Shown here piece by piece: positions 9,007 to 17,119 of a stretch of 64,000 bases of DNA (the first letter of the stretch is position 1; every line of letters begins with the position of its first letter). The DNA is from Sinosporangium siamense (lineage in GTDB: Bacteria; Actinomycetota; Actinomycetes; Streptosporangiales; Streptosporangiaceae), in contig NZ_BOOW01000041.1 of NCBI RefSeq assembly GCF_016863435.1, positions 91,385-155,384 of the forward strand, read 5' to 3'. The notes beneath the pieces are model-generated. The model saw only the letters and a program-made list of their open reading frames with translations. It was not told where the DNA came from and ran no database searches. Both the position numbers and the translations under genes were made by a program.

Positions 9007-9534
9007 TCAACGCGAGTACACGGGGACGACGATGCCTCTGGCGAGGGTGTGGAAAAGAAGGGTGAACGCCGCCGCGGCCGGTGTGACGTCGGGCGTGAGG
9101 TCGAGGCGCTCGACGCCGACCGCGTGCACGGCGAAGTAGTAGCGGTGGTCGCGGTCACCGGCCGGCGGCGCGGCTCCGCCGTACGCGTGGGTGCCGAAGT
9201 CGTTGCGGATGTGAAACGCACCAGGTGGGAGCGTCTCGTCACCTGTGCCCGCGCCGGTGACCAGCTCGGTTGTCGCGCCCGGGATGTTCACCGCCGTCCA
9301 GTGCCAGAAACCCGACGGGGTGGGCGCGTCCGGGTCAAAGCAGCTGATCACAAAGCTGCGTGTCGCCGCCGGGAATCCCGACCAGCTCAGCTGCGGGGAG
9401 AGGTCCGCCCCGTCCAGGGTGTGCGCGTACGGCAGAGCCTTCCCGTCGGCGACGTCCGCCGACGTGAGCGGGAAGGACGGGACCGGCGGCAGGAGGCAGT
9501 AGGGGTCGGGAGCGGGCGGACGGTCGAGGTTCAT
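9007..9534 (-). CDS. YbhB/YbcL-family (PEBP-like) protein
   Basis: A 175-aa member of the phosphatidylethanolamine-binding-protein superfamily, bacterial YbhB/YbcL branch. Ligand-pocket landmarks are visible: a DGADLSPQLSW opening strand, SCFDPDAPTPSGFWHWTAVNIP, the loop with TLPPGAFHIRNDFGTHAYGGAAPP, and HRYYFAVHAVGVERLDL near the C-terminus. No signal peptide, so it is probably cytoplasmic. Function in bacteria is generally unclear. ATG 9534 has AAAGGA 5 nt upstream, and its first 4 nt overlap the end of actP (9531), so translational coupling is likely. Confidence 0.88.
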   Translation of the reverse strand: MNLDRPPAPDPYCLLPPVPSFPLTSADVADGKALPYAHTLDGADLSPQLSWSGFPAATRSFVISCFDPDAPTPSGFWHWTAVNIPGATTELVTGAGTGDETLPPGAFHIRNDFGTHAYGGAAPPAGDRDHRYYFAVHAVGVERLDLTPDVTPAAAAFTLLFHTLARGIVVPVYSR

Positions 9535-11135
9535 GCGCTTCCTTTCGTGGCGGTGGCGTGCTCGGCGCCCAATCCCGTCAGCGCGCGGACTTCCATCTCG
9601 GCGTGTTTCACGGCGTCGGGCCGCTCGGCGGACAACACGGTGCCGAGGTAGCCGAGCAGGAAGGACAGCGGAATCGAGATGATGCCGGGGTTGGACAGGG
9701 GGAACCAGGCGAAGTCGGCCGAGGGGAAGATGGAAGTCGGGCTGCCGGAGACGACGGGCGAGAAGACGATCAGCGTCATGGTGGTGGCCAGGCCGCCGTA
9801 GATGCTCCATAGTGCGCCGGTCGTGGTGAAGCGCCGCCAGAACAGCGAGTAGAGCAGCGTCGGCAGGTTCGCGGACGCGGCCACCGCGAAGGCCAGGGCC
9901 ACGAGGAACGCGACATTCTGACCGTTGGTCACGATCCCGCCGGCGATCGAGACGAGGCCGATGACCACCACCGCCCAGCGGGCGACGGTCAGCTGGGACG
10001 CGCCGGCGTCGCGTGCGTTCCTTTTGATGACGTTCAGGTAGATGTCGTGGGCGAACGACGCCGCAGCGGTGATCGTCAGCCCGGCGACGACGGCCAGGAT
10101 CGTCGCGAACGCCACCGCGGCGACCAGGCCGAGCAGTGCCGGTCCGCCGAGTTCGGCGGCCAGCAGCGGAATCGCGGAGTTGGCCTTGCCGGGGGCGCCG
10201 AGAATGCGCTCCGAGCCCACCAGGGCCGCGGCGCCGTAGCCGAGCACCATCGTCATCAGCAGGAACCCGCCGATCAGGCCGATCGCCCACACGACGGAAC
10301 GCCGGGCCTCCTTGGCGTCGGGCACGGTGTAGAAGCGCATCAGCACGTGCGGGAGGCCGGCTGTGCCAAGCACGAGCGTGATGCCGAGCGAGAGGAAGTC
10401 TGCCCTGGTGACGTCGGTCGCGCCATACATTTTGCCCGGGGCCAGCATGGCTTCGCCGTTCTCCCCGCCGAGGCGCACCACGTCGCCGAGCAGGGCGGAG
10501 AGGTTGAAGCCGTAGCGGCCGAGGATCCAGACCGCCATCACGAACGCCGTCGCGATCAGCAGCACCGCCTTAATGATCTGGACCCAGGTGGTGCCCTTCA
10601 TGCCGCCGATCAGCACGTAGACGATCATCACGACGCCGACCACCGAGACGGTCACGGCCTGTCCCACCTCGTCGACCACGCCGAGCAGCAGGGCGACCAG
10701 GCCGCCCGCGCCGTTCATCTGGGCGAGCAGGTAGAAGAAGGTCACGGCGAGGGTGGAGAGCGCCGCCGCCGTGCGCACCGGGCGCTGACGCATGCGGAAG
10801 CTGAGCACGTCGGCCATCGTGAAGCGGCCGGTGTTGCGCAGCAGCTCGGCGACGAGCAGCAGCGCGACGAGCCAGGCGACGAGAAAGCCGATCGAGTAGA
10901 GGAAACCGTCGTAGCCGTTCAGGGCGATGGCGCCGGTGATGCCGAGGAAGGCCGCGGCCGACAGGTAGTCGCCGGCGAGGGCGACGCCGTTCTGCCTGCC
11001 GGTGAAGGCGTTGTCACCGGTGTAGAAGCCGGCGGCGGAACTGGGGCCGCGGTTCACACGGAACACGACGACCAGGGTGATGGCGACGAACACGGCGAAG
11101 ATCCCGATGTTCACGACCGGATTGCTGTTGTCCAT
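9531..11135 (-). CDS. actP: Sodium:solute symporter, acetate/monocarboxylate type
   Basis: A 534-aa polytopic protein of the sodium/solute symporter (SSS) family, ActP branch. It starts MDNSNPVVNIGIFAVFVAIT and has about 13 hydrophobic segments. Typical stretches include FYTGDNAFTGRQNGVALAGDY-like residues followed by LSAAAFLG in the Na+ site region, RFTMADVLSFRM, and GGMKGTTWVQIIKA. It imports acetate or related short monocarboxylates with Na+. The gene for a DUF485 membrane protein ends 4 nt upstream, the standard actP partner arrangement, and the PEBP gene overlaps its 3' end. The gene symbol is by family resemblance; substrate range has not been shown. Confidence 0.9.
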   Translation of the reverse strand: MDNSNPVVNIGIFAVFVAITLVVVFRVNRGPSSAAGFYTGDNAFTGRQNGVALAGDYLSAAAFLGITGAIALNGYDGFLYSIGFLVAWLVALLLVAELLRNTGRFTMADVLSFRMRQRPVRTAAALSTLAVTFFYLLAQMNGAGGLVALLLGVVDEVGQAVTVSVVGVVMIVYVLIGGMKGTTWVQIIKAVLLIATAFVMAVWILGRYGFNLSALLGDVVRLGGENGEAMLAPGKMYGATDVTRADFLSLGITLVLGTAGLPHVLMRFYTVPDAKEARRSVVWAIGLIGGFLLMTMVLGYGAAALVGSERILGAPGKANSAIPLLAAELGGPALLGLVAAVAFATILAVVAGLTITAAASFAHDIYLNVIKRNARDAGASQLTVARWAVVVIGLVSIAGGIVTNGQNVAFLVALAFAVAASANLPTLLYSLFWRRFTTTGALWSIYGGLATTMTLIVFSPVVSGSPTSIFPSADFAWFPLSNPGIISIPLSFLLGYLGTVLSAERPDAVKHAEMEVRALTGLGAEHATATKGSA

Positions 11136-11139
11136 GTGA

Positions 11140-11496
11140 TCAGACCTCGACTCGCTGCCGGATGTCGTCGACGACCGGGTCCAGCCGGCGATTGGCGAAC
11201 CACACGTAGGCGGCGCTGATCAGGAAGGTGGACACGAACTGCAGGAGACCAAGCACCAGGCCGAGCGTGATGTTGCCGACGACTTTGGTGGCCATGAATT
11301 CGTGTGCGTAGTCGGCCAGCAGCACGTAGAGGAGATACCAGGCCAGGAAGAACGCGGTCAGTGGAAAGGCGAAGCCGCGCTGCCTGCGGCGCAGTTCGAC
11401 GAACTCGGAGCTCCTTTGGATTTCCTGCCAACTGGTCTCCGGCCTTTGTCTGCCGGTCTCCGGCCTGGACTCGGTGGTGTCTTCGGCGATGTCCAC
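11140..11496 (-). CDS. DUF485 membrane protein, partner of the symporter
   Basis: 118 aa with a hydrophilic N-terminus, then RGFAFPLTAFFLAWYLLYVL and a second membrane span ending in FANRRLDPVVDDIRQ. This is the two-helix DUF485 family that sits directly upstream of ActP-type symporters. GTG 11496 has GGAGG 4-5 nt upstream; an in-frame GTG at 11532 lacks a ribosome site. Its role is unknown beyond the association with the transporter. Confidence 0.88.
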   Translation of the reverse strand: MDIAEDTTESRPETGRQRPETSWQEIQRSSEFVELRRRQRGFAFPLTAFFLAWYLLYVLLADYAHEFMATKVVGNITLGLVLGLLQFVSTFLISAAYVWFANRRLDPVVDDIRQRVEV

Positions 11497-11676
11497 GGTG
11501 CCTCCGAGTGGATCCAACCCCTGGTGGCCCACACGGGTGGGCCGCCGCCGACCGGGAAAGCGGGGTCGTTGCTGGTCGGCGAGCTTGGGAGTCAGTGTCC
11601 GCGCTGCGGAGGGAGACCAGCGAGTGGCTGGCGGGACACGTGGCGATACTTTTCAGCCAGAAAGACAGGGAACGGC

Positions 11677-12000
11677 TCAGCGTGGAAGCACGAGCACCGA
11701 CACCGGGGGCGTGCCCACCGGCACACGCCGGTGGATTTTCCCGTCTGCCGTGCCCACGAAGGTCACCTCGCCGGCGGGCCGCAGCATGACGATCAGGCCA
11801 CCGGGATGCGATTCGCCGCGTTCGCCGCAGACGGCGTCGGGAGCCGTGGCGCCGCTCCCCTGCTTGCGCGGCGCGACCTCCATGCTCATGCCGGTGGCGA
11901 GGTCGAGCGCCACGCCCGCCCGGGCCTCTGGCCGCGCAACCTCTGGGTCAACGAAGCCCCTCCCGTAACCTCCGGCGGAAGCGGAGACGCACGAGATCAA
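11677..12000 (-). CDS. Possible hypothetical protein
   Basis: An open frame of up to 107 codons. The last 60 residues look protein-like (HPGGLIVMLRPAGEVTFVG, then a KIHRRVPVG turn), and sampled third codon positions are about 80% G/C, as in coding DNA here. No family is recognised, no clear ribosome site was found, and overlapping plus-strand frames are also open. It could be the 3' remnant of a lost gene. Confidence 0.25.
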   Translation of the reverse strand: MISCVSASAGGYGRGFVDPEVARPEARAGVALDLATGMSMEVAPRKQGSGATAPDAVCGERGESHPGGLIVMLRPAGEVTFVGTADGKIHRRVPVGTPPVSVLVLPR

Positions 12001-12057
12001 CCGGTCACGGGAGAAGGTTACCCCTGACGCCCCACGTGCGGCCGGTACTCCGGCATG

Positions 12058-12103
12058 TACGGCAGAGCCTGGTACGGCATCGGCCGGTACGGCTTCTGCC
12101 GTA
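12058..12103. repeat. Nested TACGGC inverted repeat, possible terminator
   Basis: TACGGCAGAGCC pairs with GGCTTCTGCCGTA (one bulge) around an inner GGTACGGC/GCCGGTACGGC set. Part of the recurring TACGGC family. It may end the minus-strand transcript of the small gene at 12252-12401. Confidence 0.5.
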
Positions 12104-12251
12104 CCGACCGATCGTCGTGGTTTGTGTTTGATGTGGTCGTTGCGTCTGGTGTTGCCTTCAGCTCAGGCGGAGGGCGCACAGACGCTGGGCCGCGTGCCGC
12201 GCTCTTGGGGACGGCGCGGCGGGGGTGCGGTGGTGAGGACGGCATGGGGGG

Positions 12252-12401
12252 TCAAGGGTGGAAGATGCTCACGCCACCGGGTCCGACGAGGAACCCTAGG
12301 ACGATCAGCACGATCCCCCAGAGAAGTTGACGACGGGCGATGATCACGTAGATACCGCCGATGACCAGTGCGACTGCGATCAGCCAAAGCAATGTACCCA
12401 T
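12252..12401 (-). CDS. GPGG-motif small membrane protein (49 aa)
   Basis: A 49-codon ORF: MGTLLWLIAVALVIGG, a second hydrophobic stretch (LLWGIVLIVLGFLV), then GPGGVSIFHP at the C-terminus. Two short membrane spans with an ARRQ turn and a terminal GPGG box match the actinobacterial GPGG-motif small membrane proteins, whose function is unknown. An AGG-type ribosome site lies about 9 nt before ATG 12401. It diverges from the F420 oxidoreductase at 12550. Codon use and the complete architecture make it more convincing than the longer overlapping frames. Confidence 0.72.
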   Translation of the reverse strand: MGTLLWLIAVALVIGGIYVIIARRQLLWGIVLIVLGFLVGPGGVSIFHP

Positions 12402-12549
12402 AATGGCGACCTGCCCAGCTTCCTACCTATCTATCCCTATTTGGCGTCAACGCTCCGGAGATACCCGCCTAGGTGAGGCTTTGTCCGCACGTCACGGGGT
12501 AGGGCACACCACTCCCGACGGACCGCTCCAAACTGGAAGGAGTGCCCCC

Positions 12550-13503
12550 ATGACACGCTTCGGCTACTTCCTCGCCGCCGAGGAACACGGACCGAAGGAA
12601 CTACTCCACCAGGCCCGCCTGGCGGAACGGGCGGGTTTCGAGGGGCTCTGGATATCCGACCACTTCCACCCATGGCTTGACGAACAAGGGCACAGCCCCT
12701 TCGTGTGGGCGGTTATCGGGGCGATCGCCACCCATACGTCGCTCCCGATCACCACGGCGGTCACATGCCCGCTGATCCGGATCCACCCCGTGATCGTCGC
12801 CCAGGCCGCGGCGACCTGCGCCGTCATCAGCGACGGCAGGTTCCGGTTGGGCGTGGGCACGGGTGAGAACCTCAACGAGCACATCCTGGAGTCGCGCTGG
12901 CCACCGGCCGAAGTACGGCTGGAGATGCTGGAGGAAGCCATAATCCTCATGAAGCGCCTGTTCACCGGTCAGCTGGTGACACACCACGGCAAGCACTACA
13001 ACGTGGATACCGCCCGCCTCTACACCCACCCACAGGAAGCCCCGCCCATCTACATGTCGGCCTTCGGGGAGAAGGCGGCAGTGGTGGCCGCGCAGGTCGC
13101 CGACGGTTTCGTGTCGACTGCCCCGAACGCCGAACTGATCGAGCAGTTCCGCAAGGCAGGCGGACGAGACAAGATCACCCAGGGCGGCATCAAGGTCTGC
13201 TACGGGCAGGACGCGGCGCAAGCCCGCAAAACCGTGCACCGGCTGTGGCCCACCCAGGGCATCAAGGGAGAGGCTTCGCAGATCCTTCCGCTTCCCCGCC
13301 ACTTCTCACAACTCGCCGAGATGGTGACGGAGGAGTCCGCAGTGAACGGCTCCCCCTGCGGTCCCGACCCCGAGGTGCACGTGGCGGCGATCCGGGACTA
13401 CGTCGACGCGGGATACGACGAGATCTACATCAACCAGATCGGCCCCGACCAGGAGGAGTTCTTCACTTTCTACGCCAACGAGGTCCTGCCTCGACTCCGC
13501 TGA
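12550..13503 (+). CDS. F420-dependent LLM-class oxidoreductase
   Basis: A 317-aa luciferase-like TIM barrel: FGYFLAAEEHGPKELL at the N-terminus, AGFEGLWISDHFHPWLDEQG, GVGTGENLNEHI, then PPIYMSAFG and EIYINQIGPDQEEFF near the end. This is the F420-dependent subgroup related to F420-dependent glucose-6-phosphate dehydrogenase (TIGR03557-like), which uses deazaflavin F420 for hydride transfer. The substrate is not predictable. ATG 12550 has AAGGAG 7 nt upstream. A small membrane protein gene follows after 18 nt, likely in the same operon. F420 use fits an actinobacterium. Confidence 0.9.
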   Translation: MTRFGYFLAAEEHGPKELLHQARLAERAGFEGLWISDHFHPWLDEQGHSPFVWAVIGAIATHTSLPITTAVTCPLIRIHPVIVAQAAATCAVISDGRFRLGVGTGENLNEHILESRWPPAEVRLEMLEEAIILMKRLFTGQLVTHHGKHYNVDTARLYTHPQEAPPIYMSAFGEKAAVVAAQVADGFVSTAPNAELIEQFRKAGGRDKITQGGIKVCYGQDAAQARKTVHRLWPTQGIKGEASQILPLPRHFSQLAEMVTEESAVNGSPCGPDPEVHVAAIRDYVDAGYDEIYINQIGPDQEEFFTFYANEVLPRLR

Positions 13504-13521
13504 CCGACAGGAGGAGTGCAC

Positions 13522-14070
13522 ATGTCAACCGTCCAAACATCACTGCAGTCCCGCGTTCTCGCGAACGCGGCGCGTGGAGCGAGCGACGGCGTGATCGCCA
13601 CCGCCGCCATGAGTGCCGTCATGGAACTCGGCCGCCGCATGGGGCTGCTGCCTGAGCACCCGCCGAAACACGTTATGCGTGCGGGACTACCCGGGCACAA
13701 GCGCCGGCCCAAGAAGTACGAGAGCCCTCTCGCGATTCTCGCTCACTTCGCCTTCGGAGCGGGTCTGGGCGGCCTGTTCTCAATGGCCGCCGGGAAGCGG
13801 CGGGTTCCCGTGTCCCTGGGAGTGGGGTATGGCGTAGCCATCTGGATCGCCGGATATCAAGCCGGGTTGCCCGCCCTGGACATTCTTCCGCCGATCTCCG
13901 AAGACCGGCCCGGACGGCCCCTGGTGATGGGCCTCGGGCACGTGGTCTTCGGTGCCTGCCTGGCGATCCTGCACAACGACCAAGTGCGCGGCCAGAGGCT
14001 CGTCCCCCGCCTTGAGGAAGAGGCCGAGCCCCGTCCCGTGCCCGTGCATCTCGGTGCCGGCATCGGCTGA
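13522..14070 (+). CDS. Hypothetical membrane protein
   Basis: 182 aa, no assigned function. The N-terminus (ARGASDGVIATAAMSAVMELGRR) is followed by GLLPEHPPKHVMRAG, then two or three weakly hydrophobic Gly/Ala-rich stretches (LAHFAFGAGLGGLFSMAAG; SLGVGYGVAIWIAGYQAGL; LGHVVFGACLAIL). It resembles widespread actinobacterial DUF6789-like membrane proteins, but I cannot confirm that. ATG 13522 has AGGAGG 7 nt upstream; a GTG 6 nt earlier is less likely. It probably belongs to the operon of the F420 oxidoreductase. Confidence 0.75.
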   Translation: MSTVQTSLQSRVLANAARGASDGVIATAAMSAVMELGRRMGLLPEHPPKHVMRAGLPGHKRRPKKYESPLAILAHFAFGAGLGGLFSMAAGKRRVPVSLGVGYGVAIWIAGYQAGLPALDILPPISEDRPGRPLVMGLGHVVFGACLAILHNDQVRGQRLVPRLEEEAEPRPVPVHLGAGIG

Positions 14071-14090
14071 CCGGCCGGTGCGCGGCCGAT

Positions 14091-14147
14091 CCGGCTGTGC
14101 CGTACGGCTCCGGCTGTGCCGTACGGCTCTGGCTGTGCCGTACGGCG
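14091..14147 (+). repeat. Three tandem 19-bp units with a GCCGTACGGC core
   Basis: CCGGCTGTGCCGTACGGCT occurs at 14091 and 14110, and a one-base variant at 14129. Each unit contains the self-complementary GCCGTACGGC. It lies just after the end of the gene at 13522-14070, where a terminator is expected. Confidence 0.8.
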
Positions 14148-14181
14148 AAAGCCACGGCGGTCGGCGTATCCCGGCTTCGCC

Positions 14182-14403
14182 CTATCCGGCCTCGCCTGAT
14201 GCGTGCCACGATGCCAGGGTGATACCGACGGCCACGGCGACGAAGGCCACCGCGAGGACGATGGTCAACCAGTAGACCCCGGCGACCCAGGTGAGCACCC
14301 CCAGGCCGAACAGCAGGACCAATGCGAAGGATCCGATCCTGATGCGGGCGACTTTGCGGGGTGCCGCCACTTCGGTCTGCGGACGTGGTCTGTGCTCGGA
14401 CAT
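14182..14403 (-). CDS. Small two-span membrane protein
   Basis: 73 aa: a basic/polar head (MSEHRPRPQTEVAAPRKVAR) and two hydrophobic spans (FALVLLFGLGVLTWVAGVYW and TIVLAVAFVAVAVGITLA). GGAAGG lies close upstream of ATG 14403. No family is recognised. It ends convergently with the hypothetical membrane protein at 13522-14070. Confidence 0.65.
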   Translation of the reverse strand: MSEHRPRPQTEVAAPRKVARIRIGSFALVLLFGLGVLTWVAGVYWLTIVLAVAFVAVAVGITLASWHASGEAG

Positions 14404-14851
14404 GATCCTTCCTCTCTGGCGGCCCCTGGCCTCGGGTGGCGCTGCCGCCGGGAACACGTCCTGTCGCTATACCGCACTAAGCACCGATCTATCCCCTTAT
14501 TGCGATGAAAGCGCGACTTTCGTCATCGCCACATGCTCTGACCAGGGAATTTCCGCCCCGGGGATCAAGGGGTGCGGCTCACGGGGCAGTCGTGCCTCAT
14601 GGGACAGAGTCGGCAAGCGCTTCCGGTGGCGTCCCGCGGAACCCAGCGGCGCTCCCGCCTGCCTCCACTGATCTGCGATTCCCCGCATCCGCCCCCCGCC
14701 GGAGCCGCCCGCAAGAAGCCTTTTCCCTTCCTTCACTCTCCCCCAGAGATTGGACCGGTTTTTTAGATTTTTAGGAAAGGTATTCAGCCCTAATCCCAGC
14801 TCCCGATCGATACTGGCGGACGCACACCACAGGTTGAGCAGGAGAAATCCG
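14404..14851. other. Gene-free spacer
   Basis: No supportable gene. The last 100 bp (about 14750-14850) contain an AT-rich stretch that probably holds the promoter of the small membrane protein and glycosyltransferase genes that follow. Confidence 0.5.
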
Positions 14852-15013
14852 ATGGACTACTACGAGAGTTTCTCGACGGTCGGTGCCGGTGTCGGCATCG
14901 CCGGCATGGTGCTGGAACAGACGTGGCTGTTTGGGATCGTGCTGGCGATCGTGGGCATGGCCGCGCTGCTCCTGAGGCTCGCGTGGCGCCGGGACATGCA
15001 GATCAGCGACTGA
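14852..15013 (+). CDS. Small membrane protein upstream of the GT2 synthase (53 aa)
   Basis: 53 residues: MDYYESFSTVGAGVGIAGM, one long hydrophobic run (WLFGIVLAIVGMAALLLRL), then a basic end (AWRRDMQISD). AGGAG sits 7 nt before ATG 14852. The glycosyltransferase starts 2 nt after its stop, so the two are surely co-translated. No family is recognised; by position it may be an accessory subunit of the synthase. Confidence 0.7.
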   Translation: MDYYESFSTVGAGVGIAGMVLEQTWLFGIVLAIVGMAALLLRLAWRRDMQISD

Positions 15014-15015
15014 CG

Positions 15016-16353
15016 ATGAGAACAGCCCGTCGTGCGGGGCGGGGCAGTGTGGCCATCCCCGCCTTACTGCTGCTGGTCGTCGCGGCCTGGGGTGCCACGC
15101 ATGTCGTGTCCCTCGCCGACCTCCCGGAAGGGAGGGGGTGGAAAATCGTCTTTCTCTGGATGTTCGTCTATCTGGCCTGGCAACTGCTCCTCGCCTCGCT
15201 TGAGCGGCCCTTAGCAGGAGAGGGCGAGGTCAAGGGACCCATCCTCGTCAGCGTGCCCGTCTACAACGAGGACCCGGCGCTGCTGGAGGAATGCCTGCTC
15301 ACCCTGCTGCACCAGACCCGCCCGCCCGACCTGGTCTATGTCGTGGACGACGGCTCCGACGCCGCGGACTACACGGCGGTGCACGGCAGGCTGCAGGCCG
15401 AGGCCGCCGCGGCCGGTATCCACCTCGTCTGGGTCAGGACCCCCAACCGCGGCAAACGCCACGCTCAGATCGCGGCCCTCACCGCGTGCCCAGACGCCGA
15501 GTTGTTCATCACGCTCGACTCCGACACGCAGCTCACTCCCACGGCCATCGCGGAGATCGTCAAGCCTTTCCGCGATCCGAAGGTGATGTCGGTGGGCGGT
15601 CTGGTGCTCACCGCCAACCACGACCGCAATCTGATCACCCGGCTGATCGACCTCTGGGCCGTCAGCAGCATGCTCACCCAGCGTTCGGCGCTGTCGGCGA
15701 TGCGGAGCGTCATGGTCAACACCGGCTCGTTCGCGGCCTACCGGGCCGGCCTGGTGCGCGACCACGCGCACGGCTATCTCAACGAGCGGTTCTTCGGCCG
15801 CGAGGTGCGTTTCTCCGACGACTCCATGCTTCCGCTCTACGCGCTGCGCCGCGGCGCGAGCGTGCAGCAGCCGACGGCATTCGCCTTCACCGCGATGCCG
15901 GAGACCGTGGGCCACCACGTCCGGCAATATGTCCGGTGGATGCGCGGCTCCTTCATCCGGAGCTGGTGGCGTTTCCGCTATCTGCCGCTCCGCTCATATG
16001 CCTACTGGGCCCACTTTTTCACCTGGCTGCACCTGCTGGTGTCGACGACCGCGTTCGTCGCGGTGGTCCTGCTGCGCCCCGCCGAGGTGCTCGCCATCAT
16101 GCCGTGGCTGGCGCTGGTGCTGGTGCTGCTCAGCTACTCGCAGGCTCTGCGGTTCCTCACCGTCCGCCGCTCCGACCAGACCTTGGCCGAGCAGCTGGCC
16201 ACCTTCGCTCTCGCGCCGCTGGTGACCGTCTGGTCCCTCACCGTGCTGCGGGTGCTGCGCTGGTATGCCATCGCCACCTGCCTGAACGTCGGCTGGAACA
16301 CCCGCCGCACGGTCGAGGTCACCGCCCCCTCCTCTAACGCGGCTGCCAGGTGA
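15016..16353 (+). CDS. Processive family-2 glycosyltransferase, hyaluronan/chitin-synthase-like
   Basis: 445 aa. Two N-terminal membrane spans (PALLLLVVAAWGATHVVSL; KIVFLWMFVYLAWQLLLA) precede a GT2 catalytic domain. The domain has VSVPVYNEDPALLEECL, VVDDGSD (UDP-sugar Asp), TLDSDTQL (DxD metal site), FSDDSMLP (catalytic base region) and the processivity motif QYVRW. Several C-terminal spans follow. This is the layout of membrane synthases that polymerise and extrude hyaluronan, chitin or related beta-glycans. The product is not predictable; NodC/HasA-like chemistry is an inference. It overlaps the end of the convergent ABC permease gene by 20 bp. Confidence 0.88.
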   Translation: MRTARRAGRGSVAIPALLLLVVAAWGATHVVSLADLPEGRGWKIVFLWMFVYLAWQLLLASLERPLAGEGEVKGPILVSVPVYNEDPALLEECLLTLLHQTRPPDLVYVVDDGSDAADYTAVHGRLQAEAAAAGIHLVWVRTPNRGKRHAQIAALTACPDAELFITLDSDTQLTPTAIAEIVKPFRDPKVMSVGGLVLTANHDRNLITRLIDLWAVSSMLTQRSALSAMRSVMVNTGSFAAYRAGLVRDHAHGYLNERFFGREVRFSDDSMLPLYALRRGASVQQPTAFAFTAMPETVGHHVRQYVRWMRGSFIRSWWRFRYLPLRSYAYWAHFFTWLHLLVSTTAFVAVVLLRPAEVLAIMPWLALVLVLLSYSQALRFLTVRRSDQTLAEQLATFALAPLVTVWSLTVLRVLRWYAIATCLNVGWNTRRTVEVTAPSSNAAAR

Positions 16354-17119
16354 TCTTCCGGCCCACCGCCCACAGTACGGCTGCCGCCAGCCCGGCGAGC
16401 ACCGCCAGGTCTAGCCAGAGCCTCCCGGTGACCGGCCCCACCATCGCCTGCCGTAGCGCCGAGGCGGCATAGCCCGACGGGCTGACATGGCCCAGGGCGA
16501 GCAGCCAGTCGGGCAGGGTCACCGGTGGCAGCACCACGGGCCCGAGGAAGAGCAGCACGATGGTGAGGAGCAGGGTGAACGGCCCCACTTCCTGCGGGCT
16601 GGGCGCCGTCAGGCCGATCAGCGCCCCGATGCCCGCGAGCGGCAACGCGCAGAGGGGGATGACGACCAGGGCCAGCGGGCTGATCTGAAGCGGAACCCCG
16701 AGCACCAGGACCCCGAAGACGAGCGTGACCAGCAGCGACGGCACGGCCATCAGCAGAAAGGCCAGCACGGTCGCGATGATGAGCAGGAACCGGTAGACGG
16801 GAAGCGTGGCGAAGTAGTCCAGCATGCCCATCGCCTTCATGAAGGAGAAGTTGTGGGCGACCTGGTTCATGATCTGGAACATCAACGACAACACGATGCT
16901 GCCGACCAGGACATAGGCCAGGGCGTCCGTGCCGTACTGCTTCGCCGGCAGGCCGACCGCGACAAGGGTCATCAGCGGGGCTGCCACCCCGGTGACGACC
17001 ATCCCCCGCCACGACCACCGATAGTTCGACAACTGGATGAGGAGCAGGTCGGCAAGCTGGATGTGTACGGCCTGCCTTTTGCGGTCAAGAGAGACGGCGC
17101 TGTTCGGACTAAGAGACAT
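16334..17119 (-). CDS. ABC-2 type transporter permease
   Basis: 261 aa with a soluble N-terminus (MSLSPNSAVSLDRKR) and six predicted spans, ABC-2 family. PSPQEVGPFTLLLT and an HVSPSGYAASALRQAM block near the C-terminus are typical of drug/polysaccharide exporters. ATG 17119 overlaps the last 11 nt of the ATPase gene, which indicates translational coupling; a TTG at 17140 is an alternative. With the ATPase it forms an exporter. It faces the GT2 synthase, so a role in exporting cell-surface material is possible but unproven. Confidence 0.85.
   Translation of the reverse strand: MSLSPNSAVSLDRKRQAVHIQLADLLLIQLSNYRWSWRGMVVTGVAAPLMTLVAVGLPAKQYGTDALAYVLVGSIVLSLMFQIMNQVAHNFSFMKAMGMLDYFATLPVYRFLLIIATVLAFLLMAVPSLLVTLVFGVLVLGVPLQISPLALVVIPLCALPLAGIGALIGLTAPSPQEVGPFTLLLTIVLLFLGPVVLPPVTLPDWLLALGHVSPSGYAASALRQAMVGPVTGRLWLDLAVLAGLAAAVLWAVGRKITWQPR

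Larger units (their letters stand above)
11497..12251. other. Long spacer upstream of the symporter operon
   Basis: No recognised gene. It holds the promoter side of the DUF485/actP operon, the weak ORF candidate at 11677-12000 and the inverted repeat at 12058-12103. Confidence 0.5.

Noticed and set aside
8191..9651. 486-codon plus-strand ORF
   Set aside because: Antisense to the PfpI- and PEBP-family genes; no recognisable domain.
9007..10290. 427-aa PEBP-containing protein
   Set aside because: The first 250 codons are antiparallel-frame noise within actP; the real start is ATG 9534 with a good ribosome site.
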